Assembly (NCBI GenBank): GCA_964529715.1 | Contig: CAZGXI010000040.1 | Coordinates: 1 to 36,668 of the forward strand | DNA length: 36,668 bases | Source: CAZGXI01 sp964529715 | GTDB lineage: Bacteria > Chloroflexota > Anaerolineae > Aggregatilineales > Ch27 | Direction of reading: 5' to 3' | Program-made: the position numbers and the translations under genes | The notes under the pieces: generated by a model | Seen by the model: only the letters and a program-made list of their open reading frames with translations | Told to the model about the DNA's origin: nothing | Database searches by the model: none | Shown: positions 1 through 7,233 of the stretch, piece by piece | Numbering within the stretch: the stretch's first letter is position 1 | How the letters are laid out: the number at the start of each line of letters is the position of its first letter

Positions 1-525
1 ATGATCCCGCTGATCTTCGCCCAGAGCATCATCACCTTCCCGGCCATCATCGCCAGCCTGTTTCCGCAGGGGGCCGTCGGCGACTGGGTGCGGGATACGT
101 TCGGCAGCCAGAGCGGCTTCACCTACTGGTTCATCTACTTCCTGTTCGTCGTGGGGTTCACCTACTTCTATACCAGTGTGATGATCCAGAACCAGAATCT
201 GGCGGAGAACTTGCAGCGGCAGGGCGGGTTCATCCCCGGCATCCGGCCCGGCAAGCGCACCCAGGATTACATCAACAGCGTGGTCAACCGCATCACGCTG
301 GTGGGCGCGGTCTTTCTGGGGCTGGTGGCGGTGTCGCCCGGCCTGGTGCAGGCGCTAAACGGCCTGCTCTTCCCCGGCGAGACGGCGGCGGGCCGGGCGG
401 CTAACCCTGCCCTGGTCATCAGCAGTTCGGGCCTGATCATCTTGGTCGGCGTGATCATCGACACGATGCGCCAGCTCGAAGCGCAGTTGGTAATGCGCAA
501 CTACGATAGTTTTATCCGGGGATAA
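1..525 (+). CDS. secY: Protein translocase subunit SecY (C-terminal part)
   Basis: This is the last 174 codons of SecY, the membrane channel of the Sec translocon, which passes unfolded proteins across or into the cytoplasmic membrane. The gene begins before the window: the first visible residues (MIPLIFAQSI) match the internal GVIPxIFA region of SecY, so the ATG at base 1 is not the start. The fragment shows the late transmembrane segments and the cytoplasmic loop with NLQRQGGFIPGIRPGKRT, typical of the SecY C6 loop that contacts the ribosome and SecA. It ends with a hydrophobic helix and a charged tail. It is followed by adk and map, the usual end of the spc operon. Family identity is secure; only the coordinates of the 5' end are unknown. 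Confidence 0.96.
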   Translation: MIPLIFAQSIITFPAIIASLFPQGAVGDWVRDTFGSQSGFTYWFIYFLFVVGFTYFYTSVMIQNQNLAENLQRQGGFIPGIRPGKRTQDYINSVVNRITLVGAVFLGLVAVSPGLVQALNGLLFPGETAAGRAANPALVISSSGLIILVGVIIDTMRQLEAQLVMRNYDSFIRG

Positions 526-539
526 CGCCCCTCCCCTGT

Positions 540-562
540 CCCTCCCCCGGTCAGGGGGAGGG
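540..562. repeat. G/C-strand palindrome between secY and adk (family D)
   Basis: An inverted repeat, CCCTCCCCC-N5-GGGGGAGGG, lies in the 59-bp gap between secY and adk. A related element occurs at 14214-14236 inside a coding region, and the start of another at about 14384. It has no T-run, so it does not look like a terminator. It is one of the dispersed palindromes of this genome. Confidence 0.6.
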
Positions 563-584
563 CAGGCGGCAGCACAAGGACGCG

Positions 585-1253
585 ATGAGCATGGGCATGT
601 ATATCGTCTTGATGGGCGTTCAGGGCGCCGGCAAGGGCACCCAGGCCGTTCGCCTGCAAGAAGAACTGCGCATCCCGCACATCACCAGCGGTGGGCTGTT
701 CCGCGCCATGAAGGGCCAGGATACCCCGCTGGCCCGGCAGGTGCAGGAGATCATGGCGCGCGGCGACCTGGTGCCAGACGACATCACGATCCAGGTTGTG
801 CGTGCGCGCATCACCCAGCCGGACGCACAGGCGGGCTTCATCCTGGACGGCTTCCCGCGCACCGTGCCGCAGGCCCAGGCGCTCGACGGGCTGATGCAGG
901 AGTTGGGCCAGGCCCTCACGGCGGTCCTGTTCCTGAAGATCACCGACGAGGAGGCTGTGCGGCGGCTGAGCGGGCGGCGGCAGTGCCGCCAGGACGAGTC
1001 GCACATCTACCACGTCGAGTTCAACCCGCCGCAGGTGGAGGGCAAGTGCGACATCGACGGCGCGGACTTGTTCCAGCGCCAGGACGACACGCCGGATGCC
1101 ATCCGGGCGCGCATCGGCCAGTACTACGACAAGACTGCCCCGCTGCTGGATTACTACCGCGCCAGGGGCATCCTGTATGAGGTCGATGCCGCCAGGCCGA
1201 TTGACGCGGTGACGGACGGCGTGCTGGCGGCGATGCAGGCTATCGGCAAGTAG
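585..1253 (+). CDS. adk: Adenylate kinase
   Basis: Adenylate kinase interconverts ATP + AMP and 2 ADP in the cytoplasm. The 222-aa protein has the P-loop GVQGAGKGTQ (residues 11-20), the AMP-site motif DGFPRT (88-93), and a long-form LID domain ending in QRQDD. In the LID, the Bacillus-type zinc ligands Cys-Cys-Cys-Asp appear here as Cys134, Asp137, Cys155 and Asp158, with one extra residue in the first knuckle, so the zinc site is altered. Three ATGs (585, 591, 597) lie close together. The AAGGA at about 576 fits 585 best. map begins one base after the stop, so the two are probably translated together. The position between secY and map is the conserved spc-operon order. Confidence 0.97.
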   Translation: MSMGMYIVLMGVQGAGKGTQAVRLQEELRIPHITSGGLFRAMKGQDTPLARQVQEIMARGDLVPDDITIQVVRARITQPDAQAGFILDGFPRTVPQAQALDGLMQELGQALTAVLFLKITDEEAVRRLSGRRQCRQDESHIYHVEFNPPQVEGKCDIDGADLFQRQDDTPDAIRARIGQYYDKTAPLLDYYRARGILYEVDAARPIDAVTDGVLAAMQAIGK

Positions 1254-1254
1254 C

Positions 1255-2043
1255 ATGGCTATTCACTACAAGACCGCCGAAGAACTGGAAATCATGCGCG
1301 AGGCCGGGCGCATCAATGCGCTGATCCTGGCAGCCATCCGACAGGCGCTCCGCCCTGGCGTGAGTACCCTCGAACTGGACCAGATCGCGGCGGAGATTCT
1401 CCAGCAGCACGGCGCTACACCGGCTTTCCTGGGCTACCCGCCCGACAGCCCGCACCCGTTCCCGGCCACCATCACTGCCAGCATCAACAACGAGCTGGTG
1501 CACGGCATCCCGTCTGCCGAGCGTATCCTGCGCGAAGGCGACATCGTCAGCATCGACTGTGGGACCGTCTACGGAGGGTTCGTGGGGGACTCGGCCTTCA
1601 CGGCGGTGATCGGCGAGGCCCGGCCTGCCGTGCAACGGTTGCTGGACGTGACCGAGCGCGCGCTATGGGTGGGCATCGAACAGTGCCGCGTGGGCAAGGA
1701 ACTCAAGGACGTGTGCCGCGCCATCCAGGTGTATGTGGAAGGGCATGGTTACAGCGTCCCACGTGAGTACACCGGGCACGGCGTGGGCCGGGCCATGCAC
1801 GAGGAACCGCAGGTGCCCAACTGGTGGCCCACGCGCTCCCGCGTGAAGGGCTGGGAGAGCGTCCCGCTACGCCCCGGCATGACCCTGGCGCTGGAGCCGA
1901 TGGTCATCGCAGGTCGCCCGGACCTCAAGGTGCTGGCGGATCACTGGACGGTGGTCACGCGCGACGGGTCGCTGTGCGCGCACTTCGAGCACACCGTCGC
2001 CATTACCGAGGGAGACCCGATCATTTTGACCGCAGACCCCTAG
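1255..2043 (+). CDS. map: Methionine aminopeptidase, type I
   Basis: This enzyme removes the initiator methionine from nascent proteins in the cytoplasm using a two-metal centre. The five expected metal ligands are all visible in the 262-aa protein: Asp101 (SIDCGT), Asp112 (GDSAF), His175 (GHGVG), Glu214 (LEPM) and Glu245 (FEHT), plus the substrate-site His83. The length is near that of the type Ia enzymes, with a small extra loop around residues 188-203 (NWWPTRSRVKGWES). Only one base separates it from the adk stop codon, which suggests translational coupling. It closes the spc-type block. infA normally follows but is not present here. Confidence 0.97.
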   Translation: MAIHYKTAEELEIMREAGRINALILAAIRQALRPGVSTLELDQIAAEILQQHGATPAFLGYPPDSPHPFPATITASINNELVHGIPSAERILREGDIVSIDCGTVYGGFVGDSAFTAVIGEARPAVQRLLDVTERALWVGIEQCRVGKELKDVCRAIQVYVEGHGYSVPREYTGHGVGRAMHEEPQVPNWWPTRSRVKGWESVPLRPGMTLALEPMVIAGRPDLKVLADHWTVVTRDGSLCAHFEHTVAITEGDPIILTADP

Positions 2044-2060
2044 ACGGCGAGCCTGTTTTC

Positions 2061-2069
2061 TGCTAGAAT
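2061..2069 (+). promoter_or_regulatory. Extended -10 promoter before rpmJ
   Basis: TGCTAGAAT at 2061-2069 fits an extended -10 element (TGn plus TAGAAT), which can work without a good -35; none was seen at the right distance. Transcription would begin near 2076, about 37 bases before rpmJ. The site lies just after the map stop codon, so the ribosomal genes downstream may have their own promoter besides read-through from secY-adk-map. Confidence 0.5.
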
Positions 2070-2112
2070 AAGGCTTTACGTTTGGTGGACTCTGCGCGGG
2101 AGTAAAGCAACA

Positions 2113-2226
2113 ATGAGAGTTACTGCGTCCGTCAAGCGGCGCTGCCCCAAGTGCAAGATCATCAAGCGTCACGGGAAGGTGATGGTGATCTGCGATAATC
2201 CCAAGCACAAGGCGCGCCAGGGCTAA
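2113..2226 (+). CDS. rpmJ: 50S ribosomal protein L36
   Basis: This 37-aa protein (MRVTASVKRRCPKCKIIK...KARQG) is ribosomal protein L36 of the large subunit, a tiny zinc-ribbon protein. The CxxC pair of the zinc knuckle (Cys11, Cys14) and the third ligand Cys (residue 27) with a following His (32) are present, so this is the zinc-binding (C+) form. Its length is exactly that of the family. A GGGAG motif about 10 bases upstream of the ATG can act as the ribosome binding site. It is followed 25 bases later by rpsM, the standard order. The usual partner infA is missing just upstream. Confidence 0.96.
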   Translation: MRVTASVKRRCPKCKIIKRHGKVMVICDNPKHKARQG

Positions 2227-2251
2227 ACGAGCAATTGAAGGATAGAGTCGC

Positions 2252-2638
2252 ATGGCACGTATTGAAGGTGTAGACCTGCCCCGTGACAAGCGGATCGAGG
2301 TCAGCCTGACTTATATCTACGGCATTGGGCGTCCACGCAGCCGTCAAGTCTTGGCCGCAACGGGTATTAACCCGGATACGCGCACCAAAGACCTGACCGA
2401 GGCGGAAATCAGCGCGCTGCGCGACGAGGTCGCCAAGTACCGTGTCGAGGCTGACCTGCGCCGCGAGGTCCAGTTGAACATCAAACGGTTGCAGGAAATC
2501 GGCTGCTACCGGGGCGCCCGTCACCGTAATCATCTGCCCGTGCGTGGGCAGCGCACCCGCACCAACGCCCGGACGCGCAAAGGTCCCAAGAAGACTGTGC
2601 CCGGTCGTGGCCGCCGTCGGGGGATGAAGAAGAAGTAA
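2252..2638 (+). CDS. rpsM: 30S ribosomal protein S13
   Basis: S13 sits in the head of the small ribosomal subunit and contacts P-site tRNA and the intersubunit bridges. The 128-aa sequence starts MARIEGVDLPRDKRIEVSLTYIYGIG, the characteristic S13 N-terminus, and ends with the basic tail RGQRTRTNARTRKGPKK, which reaches the P site. Length is normal for the family. An AAGGA (2238-2242) precedes the ATG by 9 bases. It opens the rpsM-rpsK-rpsD-rpoA-rplQ alpha operon. A 162-bp gap with no other gene separates it from rpsK, unusually wide for this operon. Confidence 0.97.
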   Translation: MARIEGVDLPRDKRIEVSLTYIYGIGRPRSRQVLAATGINPDTRTKDLTEAEISALRDEVAKYRVEADLRREVQLNIKRLQEIGCYRGARHRNHLPVRGQRTRTNARTRKGPKKTVPGRGRRRGMKKK

Positions 2639-2800
2639 TTCGGCAAGGCTGGCATCGGCCTGGTGGGCGGTGGGAACGTGTATCGGGCGTCGTCGCCTTG
2701 CGTTGCCCCGCCCTCCGGCAAACCGTCAGCCCTTTTTGCGCCGGAACCCGGTCCGAAATCCGTTCGTACAACCCGGCAAGCAGAACAGGATAGGTTGCTC

Positions 2801-3208
2801 ATGGGAAAAAAGAGAGCCACCACGCCCCGTCGCGGGGCTGCGGCGCGTAAGGTCAAGAAAAATATCCCCTACGGCCAGGCGCATATCCATGCGACGTTTA
2901 ACAACACCATCGTCAGCATGTCGGACCAACAGGGTAATGTGATCGCCTGGGCCAGCGCCGGCACAGCCGGCTTCAAGGGATCGCGCAAGAGCACGCCCTA
3001 CGCCGCCCGCATGGCCGCCCAGCAGGCGTCGGCGGCGGCGCAGGAGCATGGGCTGCAAGAAGTTGATATTCGCGTCAAGGGGCCTGGCCCTGGCCGTGAA
3101 GCCGCCATCCGCGCGATTCAGGCCAGCGGCATCAAGGTCCGTTCGATTACCGACATCACGCCGGTGCCGCATAACGGCTGCCGGCCACCCAAGAAACGTC
3201 GTGTCTGA
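2801..3208 (+). CDS. rpsK: 30S ribosomal protein S11
   Basis: S11 is part of the platform of the 30S subunit, near the mRNA exit and the E site. The start is placed at ATG 2801 (MGKKRATTPRRGAAARKVKK), because the S11 family begins here; an in-frame extension back to 2663 has no similarity to S11. The 135-aa protein has the NNTIVSMSDQQGNVIAWASAG core and the C-terminal DITPVPHNGCRPPKKRRV signature, both diagnostic. It belongs to the alpha operon, between S13 and S4. Confidence 0.97.
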   Translation: MGKKRATTPRRGAAARKVKKNIPYGQAHIHATFNNTIVSMSDQQGNVIAWASAGTAGFKGSRKSTPYAARMAAQQASAAAQEHGLQEVDIRVKGPGPGREAAIRAIQASGIKVRSITDITPVPHNGCRPPKKRRV

Positions 3209-3215
3209 TCCCGGT

Positions 3216-3236
3216 CCGGGGGAGATGCGCCCCCGG
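3216..3236. repeat. Intergenic hairpin rpsK-rpsD
   Basis: A 7-bp perfect inverted repeat, CCGGGGG-N7-CCCCCGG, lies in the short rpsK-rpsD gap. There is no T-run after it, so it is unlikely to end transcription. It may act in mRNA folding or processing; no function can be assigned from sequence. Confidence 0.45.
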
Positions 3237-3283
3237 CCTGGGCTACTGTACATCATCACATCTGCGGAGGATGAAGAACACGC

Positions 3284-3925
3284 ATGGCTCGTTACACCGG
3301 CCCCGTTTGTAAACTCTGCCGTCGGGAGGGCGAAAAGCTCTTTCTGAAAGGCTCGCGCTGTCTGTCGCCCAAATGCTCGGTCGAACGGCGCTCCTATCCC
3401 CCCGGCCAGCACGGACGTGAGGCACAGTTCCGGCGCGGGCGCGCTTCGGACTATCATCTCCAGTTGCGCGAAAAGCAGAAGGCGCGCCGCATTTATGGCG
3501 TGTTGGAACGCCAGTTCCGCCGTTATTTCCGGGATGCGCTGCGCCGCCCCGGCCTGACCGGCGCGAATTTGCTGTCGATTCTGGAAAGCCGCCTGGATAA
3601 CGCGGTCTACCGCCTCGGCCTGGCCGACTCGCGGCCTCAAGCCCGCCAGTTAGTCGCGCATGGTCATTTTACCGTCAATGGCCGCCGGACAAACATCCCG
3701 TCCTTTGTGGTCAATCCCGGCGACGTGATCGCGGTGCGCCCCGGCAGCAGCCAGCGCCTCTACTTCCGTGAACTGCGCCAGGCGCTGGAGAATCGCCCTG
3801 CCGTGCCGGAATGGTTACAGCTTAACCCGACCGAACTGAAGGGCACGGTACTGCGCCGTCCTGAACGCAGTGACATCGACCTGACGATCAACGAGCAGTT
3901 GATCGTGGAATACTATTCGCGTTAA
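3284..3925 (+). CDS. rpsD: 30S ribosomal protein S4 (zinc-binding form)
   Basis: S4 is a primary assembly protein of the 30S subunit; in Escherichia coli it also represses the alpha operon. The 213-aa protein carries four N-terminal cysteines (residues 9, 12, 26, 31; CxxC...CxxxxC) that form the zinc site of the C+ type S4. An S4 RNA-binding domain follows from about residue 100 (SRLDNAVYRLGLADSRPQARQ, HGHFTVNGRRTNIPS). The end INEQLIVEYYSR is the classical S4 C-terminus. A GGAGG lies 13 bases before the ATG. It is part of the rpsM-rpsK-rpsD-rpoA-rplQ run. Confidence 0.97.
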   Translation: MARYTGPVCKLCRREGEKLFLKGSRCLSPKCSVERRSYPPGQHGREAQFRRGRASDYHLQLREKQKARRIYGVLERQFRRYFRDALRRPGLTGANLLSILESRLDNAVYRLGLADSRPQARQLVAHGHFTVNGRRTNIPSFVVNPGDVIAVRPGSSQRLYFRELRQALENRPAVPEWLQLNPTELKGTVLRRPERSDIDLTINEQLIVEYYSR

Positions 3926-3943
3926 ATGCGCGGACGAATCCCG

Positions 3944-3976
3944 TGAGGCCGACCCGCCCGGCGCGGCGCGGCCTCA
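3944..3976. promoter_or_regulatory. Hairpin just ahead of the rpoA ribosome binding site
   Basis: TGAGGCCG at 3944-3951 pairs with CGGCCTCA at 3969-3976 across a 17-base loop. The hairpin ends nine bases before the AGGAGG of rpoA. It could set the relative yield of S4 and RpoA, but this is only inferred from its position. Confidence 0.4.
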
Positions 3977-3998
3977 TCGTGATGCAGGAGGGGATTCT

Positions 3999-4970
3999 TT
4001 GACGACCAACAGCAGTAACATGATGGTCCTGCCCAAGATCGAGGCAGACGCCAACACCCGCAACTACGGGCGTTTCCTGATCAGCCCGTTGGAGGGCGGC
4101 TACGGCATCACGGTGGGCAACGCCCTGCGGCGTGTGCTGCTGTCCTCCCTGCCGGGCGCAGCGGTCACTTCGATCCGCGTCTCCGACGTGCCACACGAGT
4201 TCACGGCGATCCCCGGCGTGCGCGAGGACATGACCCAGTTGATCTTACAGGTCAAGCAATTGCGCCTCAAGCTGTACGACGTGGAACAGGCCCACTTGCA
4301 CCTGGAAGTACGCGGCGAAGGGACGGTCACGGCGGCGGACATCATCTGCCCGCCGGAAGTGGAGATCATCAACCCAGACCTGTACCTGTTCACCGTTGAT
4401 GACCCGAACGCCCGTCTGGAGGTGGAGTTCAACGTCCAGGCGGGGCGCGGCTATAGCCCGGTCGAGGAGCGGGGGCGTCTGGCAATCGGCGAACTGCCGG
4501 TAGACGGCATCTTCAGCCCGATCCGGCGCGTCAATTACGATGTCGAGCAGGCGCGCGTTGGCCAGCATACCAACTACGACAAACTGATCTTGGAAATCTG
4601 GACCGATGGCACCATCCGGCCCGAAGAGGCGATGAGCCAGGCCGCCCAGATTTTGATCAATCACCTCAAGATCGTCGCCCAGGTCAGTGGCAAGACGTTC
4701 CTGGAGCCGGAGCCGGTGGAAGAGCAGGAAGAAAGCACCCGGCCCGAACTCTATGACATGCCGATTGAGACACTGGACCTCAGTGTGCGCGTGTTCAACT
4801 CGCTCAAACGCACCGGCATCACTACCGTCGGCGAGGTGCTGGAAATGTTGGAGCGCGGCCAGGATGCCATGCTGGCGATTCGCAACTTCGGCGAGAAGTC
4901 GCTGACGGAACTCAAACAGCGTTTGAAGGAAAAAGGCTATCCGGTCGAGGATGCCGAACCGACACCGTAG
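3999..4970 (+). CDS. rpoA: DNA-directed RNA polymerase subunit alpha
   Basis: The alpha subunit dimer nucleates RNA polymerase assembly, and its C-terminal domain contacts UP elements and activators. The 323-aa protein has the N-terminal dimerisation domain with GNALRRVLLSSLPGAAV (about residues 40-56), the linker after about 235, and an alpha-CTD (about 250-315) with the helix-hairpin-helix motif NSLKRTGITTVGEVLEM. The start is a TTG at 3999: AGGAGG at 3986-3991 stands 7 bases before it, while the next ATG (4020) has no binding site. Gene order S4-RpoA-L17 is the standard one. Confidence 0.96.
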   Translation: MTTNSSNMMVLPKIEADANTRNYGRFLISPLEGGYGITVGNALRRVLLSSLPGAAVTSIRVSDVPHEFTAIPGVREDMTQLILQVKQLRLKLYDVEQAHLHLEVRGEGTVTAADIICPPEVEIINPDLYLFTVDDPNARLEVEFNVQAGRGYSPVEERGRLAIGELPVDGIFSPIRRVNYDVEQARVGQHTNYDKLILEIWTDGTIRPEEAMSQAAQILINHLKIVAQVSGKTFLEPEPVEEQEESTRPELYDMPIETLDLSVRVFNSLKRTGITTVGEVLEMLERGQDAMLAIRNFGEKSLTELKQRLKEKGYPVEDAEPTP

Positions 4971-5014
4971 GGCTGCGGTCTACCGCGCCCACATAGCAGC
5001 AGGTAAGTGAATCC

Positions 5015-5455
5015 ATGCGACACCGTGTAGCAGGCAAAAAACTCAGCCGCGATATGGACCACCGCACGGCCCTGCGGCGTAATCTGATCACCGAACTGTT
5101 CCGTCACGAACAGATTCGCACGACCCGCGCCAAAGCAGAAGCCATCCGCGCCGACGCCGAGCACATAATCACGCTGGCGAAGCGCGGCCTGGCGCACGAC
5201 GACCCGGCGCGCGCCATCTACGCACGCCGGCTGGCGAATGCCCGTCTCAACGACCCGGCTGTGGCCGAGAAGTTGTTCGCCGTGCTGGCCCCACGCTATG
5301 CCGAGCGCAAGGGCGGTTACACCCAGATGTTCAAACTGGGCTTGCGCCAGGGCGACCGCGCCGAGATGGTGGTGCTGCAATTGACCGACTGGAACAAAAC
5401 CGAAGAAAAGAAGGATAAGAAGAAGTCCAAGCCGGATAAGGCGGAGAAGAAATAA
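5015..5455 (+). CDS. rplQ: 50S ribosomal protein L17
   Basis: L17 binds near the peptide exit tunnel on the large subunit. The 146-aa protein starts MRHRVAGKKLSRDMDHRTAL, the L17 signature, followed by LRRNLITELFRHEQIRTTRAKA and the YTQMFKLGLRQGDRAEMVVLQL region. The family core ends at about residue 126; beyond it is a lysine/glutamate-rich tail (EEKKDKKKSKPDKAEKK) that is an extension over the shortest L17 proteins. It is the last ribosomal gene of the alpha operon and is followed by truA after 16 bases. Confidence 0.96.
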   Translation: MRHRVAGKKLSRDMDHRTALRRNLITELFRHEQIRTTRAKAEAIRADAEHIITLAKRGLAHDDPARAIYARRLANARLNDPAVAEKLFAVLAPRYAERKGGYTQMFKLGLRQGDRAEMVVLQLTDWNKTEEKKDKKKSKPDKAEKK

Positions 5456-5471
5456 ACGCCGTCTTGCCGCC

Positions 5472-6203
5472 ATGCGCCGCTATCGCGCCGTGCTGGCTTA
5501 CGACGGGACCGCCTACCGGGGCTTTCAGCGCCAGGCCGGGCAAACGCCCACCATCCAGGGCGCGGTCGAGGCGGCCCTGGCGCGGGTGACCGGGCAGACG
5601 ATCACCGTCATCGGCGCAGGGCGCACCGACGCCGGGGTTCACGCACTGGGGCAGGTGATCGCCTTCGATGCAGACTGGCGTCACGAAGCCGGGGCGCTGT
5701 TACGGGCGCTCAACGCCACCTTACCAACCGACATCGCGCTGCAGAGCATCGCCGTCGCCGACGCAGGGTTTCACCCGCGCTTCGACGCGCGCAGCCGAAC
5801 GTACCTTTACCAGTTCTATAGCCAGCGCGAGCGCCAACCGCTCTGGGATCGCTACACCTGGCACGTCCCGGTTCCCCTGGACGGCGCAGCGATGCGCCAG
5901 GCGGCGGCGTGGCTGGTCGGGCGGCACGACTTTGCCACTTTCGGTCAGCCGCCCCAGGGGCAGAACACCGTTCGGCAGGTGTTCGTGTCGGCGCTGGAAG
6001 GCGAGGCGCGTTTCTGTTACCGCATCACAGCGGACGCCTTTTTGCAGCGCATGGTGCGCAGCATCGTGGGGACGCTGGTGCAGGTCGGGCGCGGCGCGTT
6101 GACGCCGGACGAGTTCGTGGCGGTCTTTCAGGCCGCCGACCGTGCACAGGCAGGGCCAGTGGCCCCGCCGCACGGCCTGACGCTATATGCTGTTGAATAC
6201 TGA
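5472..6203 (+). CDS. truA: tRNA pseudouridine(38-40) synthase TruA
   Basis: TruA converts uridines 38-40 of the tRNA anticodon arm into pseudouridine. The 243-aa protein has the N-terminal AYDGTAYRGFQRQ motif, the catalytic segment GAGRTDAGVHALGQ (the Asp is the nucleophile), the RTYLYQF region, and the C-terminal FLQRMVRSIVGTLVQVGRG motif. Length and order are normal. No clear ribosome binding site precedes the ATG, which is 16 bases after the rplQ stop, so translation may depend on rplQ. The order rplQ-truA-rplM-rpsI is widely conserved. Confidence 0.95.
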   Translation: MRRYRAVLAYDGTAYRGFQRQAGQTPTIQGAVEAALARVTGQTITVIGAGRTDAGVHALGQVIAFDADWRHEAGALLRALNATLPTDIALQSIAVADAGFHPRFDARSRTYLYQFYSQRERQPLWDRYTWHVPVPLDGAAMRQAAAWLVGRHDFATFGQPPQGQNTVRQVFVSALEGEARFCYRITADAFLQRMVRSIVGTLVQVGRGALTPDEFVAVFQAADRAQAGPVAPPHGLTLYAVEY

Positions 6204-6269
6204 ACGCGGGCTGCGTTCACCAGAACTGAGGGCGGCCATGAGACGCCCCGCATGAAGTGGAGTTGCAAC

Positions 6270-6713
6270 ATGCGCACCAAGACTTATGTCACCAAGCCGG
6301 ACGAGGTCCAGCGCAACTGGTGGGTGATCGATGCCAAAGGGCTGACGCTGGGGCGGCTGGCTTCGGTCATCGCGCCGATCCTCAAAGGTAAGCACAAGCC
6401 GACCTATGCGCCTAACCTGGACGCGGGCGATTATGTGATCGTCATCAATTGCGAGCGCATCCGCGTGACCGGCCAGAAGATGGACGCCAAGATGTATTAC
6501 CGCTACTCCGGTTATCCCGGCGGCCTGACGGCCACCTCGCTGCGTGAGATGCTCGCCAAACACCCGGAGCGCGTGATCGAGCACGCCGTCGCCGGGATGC
6601 TGCCCAAGACCGGCCTGGGCAAGAAGATGCTCAAGAAGCTCAAGGTCTACACCGGCGAGACGCACCCGCACGCCGCGCAGAACCCCCAGCCGCTGGAAGT
6701 CCGGGAACGCTAG
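6270..6713 (+). CDS. rplM: 50S ribosomal protein L13
   Basis: L13 is an early assembly protein of the 50S subunit. The start is put at ATG 6270 (MRTKTYVTKPDEVQRNWWVIDA), where the family begins and where a GGAG lies 7 bases upstream. An earlier in-frame ATG at 6252 adds six unrelated residues. The 147-aa protein shows LGRLASVIAPILKGKHKPTY, the GDYVIVINCERIRVTGQK strand and the YSGYPGG motif, all typical. It is followed by rpsI, its usual operon partner. Confidence 0.96.
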   Translation: MRTKTYVTKPDEVQRNWWVIDAKGLTLGRLASVIAPILKGKHKPTYAPNLDAGDYVIVINCERIRVTGQKMDAKMYYRYSGYPGGLTATSLREMLAKHPERVIEHAVAGMLPKTGLGKKMLKKLKVYTGETHPHAAQNPQPLEVRER

Positions 6714-6739
6714 GCGGTTCAACAAACGAGGAAGTGAAC

Positions 6740-7135
6740 ATGTCTGTTCAATATTACGAAGGCGTCGGACGCCGCAAAACCTCCACCGCGCGCGTGCGCC
6801 TCTTCCCCAACGGGAATGGCAACGTGGTGATTAACGACAAGCCGGCCAAGGAATTCCTGCCGCGCGAAGGCGACCTGGAACGTGCCCTCAAGCCGCTGGA
6901 AGAAGCCGGCCTGGCGCAGTATTACAACGTGTCGGTGCACGTACAGGGTGGCGGCATCACCGGCCAGACGGACGCCATCCGCATGGGCCTGGCCCGTGCA
7001 CTGCTCAAGGTCAACCCAGACCTGCGGCCTGCCATGCGCAAGGGCGGCTTTCTGACGCGCGATCCGCGCGTCAAGGAACGCAAGAAGCCCGGCCTCAAGC
7101 GCGCTCGCAAGGCCCCGACCTACACCAAGCGTTAA
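6740..7135 (+). CDS. rpsI: 30S ribosomal protein S9
   Basis: S9 is a small-subunit head protein whose C-terminal tail contacts the P-site tRNA anticodon stem. The 131-aa protein has the start YYEGVGRRKTSTARVRLFPN, the GGGITGQTDAIRMGLARAL motif and the ending KKPGLKRARKAPTYTKR with the invariant final Lys-Arg. ATG 6740 is preferred over an in-frame GTG at 6734, because the GAGGAAG just upstream is then at a usable distance. It ends the ribosomal block; after it the gene content becomes mixed. Confidence 0.96.
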   Translation: MSVQYYEGVGRRKTSTARVRLFPNGNGNVVINDKPAKEFLPREGDLERALKPLEEAGLAQYYNVSVHVQGGGITGQTDAIRMGLARALLKVNPDLRPAMRKGGFLTRDPRVKERKKPGLKRARKAPTYTKR

Positions 7136-7150
7136 GGCGCAGACGAACTC

Positions 7151-7222
7151 CCAAAGCGCCAGGAACACCAGGGCGAACTTCTTGTCGATTTCCTCCTGGC
7201 GATCCTGGCGTCTTGGTGGTTC
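7151..7222. repeat. Dispersed inverted repeat, family B (CGCCAGGA / TCCTGGCG)
   Basis: CGCCAGGA at 7157-7164 is matched by TCCTGGCG at 7194-7201 and again at 7203-7210, followed by GTCTTGGTGGTT. Relatives with the same GGCGTCTTGG-like end occur at about 12650-12690 and 16603-16660; a similar one is at 35541-35594. It fills the gap between rpsI and the TIR gene. Confidence 0.6.
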
Positions 7223-7233
7223 GATGGATGACC

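Noticed and set aside
501..1256. A 251-codon minus-strand frame opposite adk
   Set aside because: adk is unmistakable on the + strand.
2639..2800. A further ribosomal gene in the wide rpsM-rpsK gap
   Set aside because: No open frame with ribosomal features was found in the 162 bp; the in-frame extension of rpsK is not S11-like.
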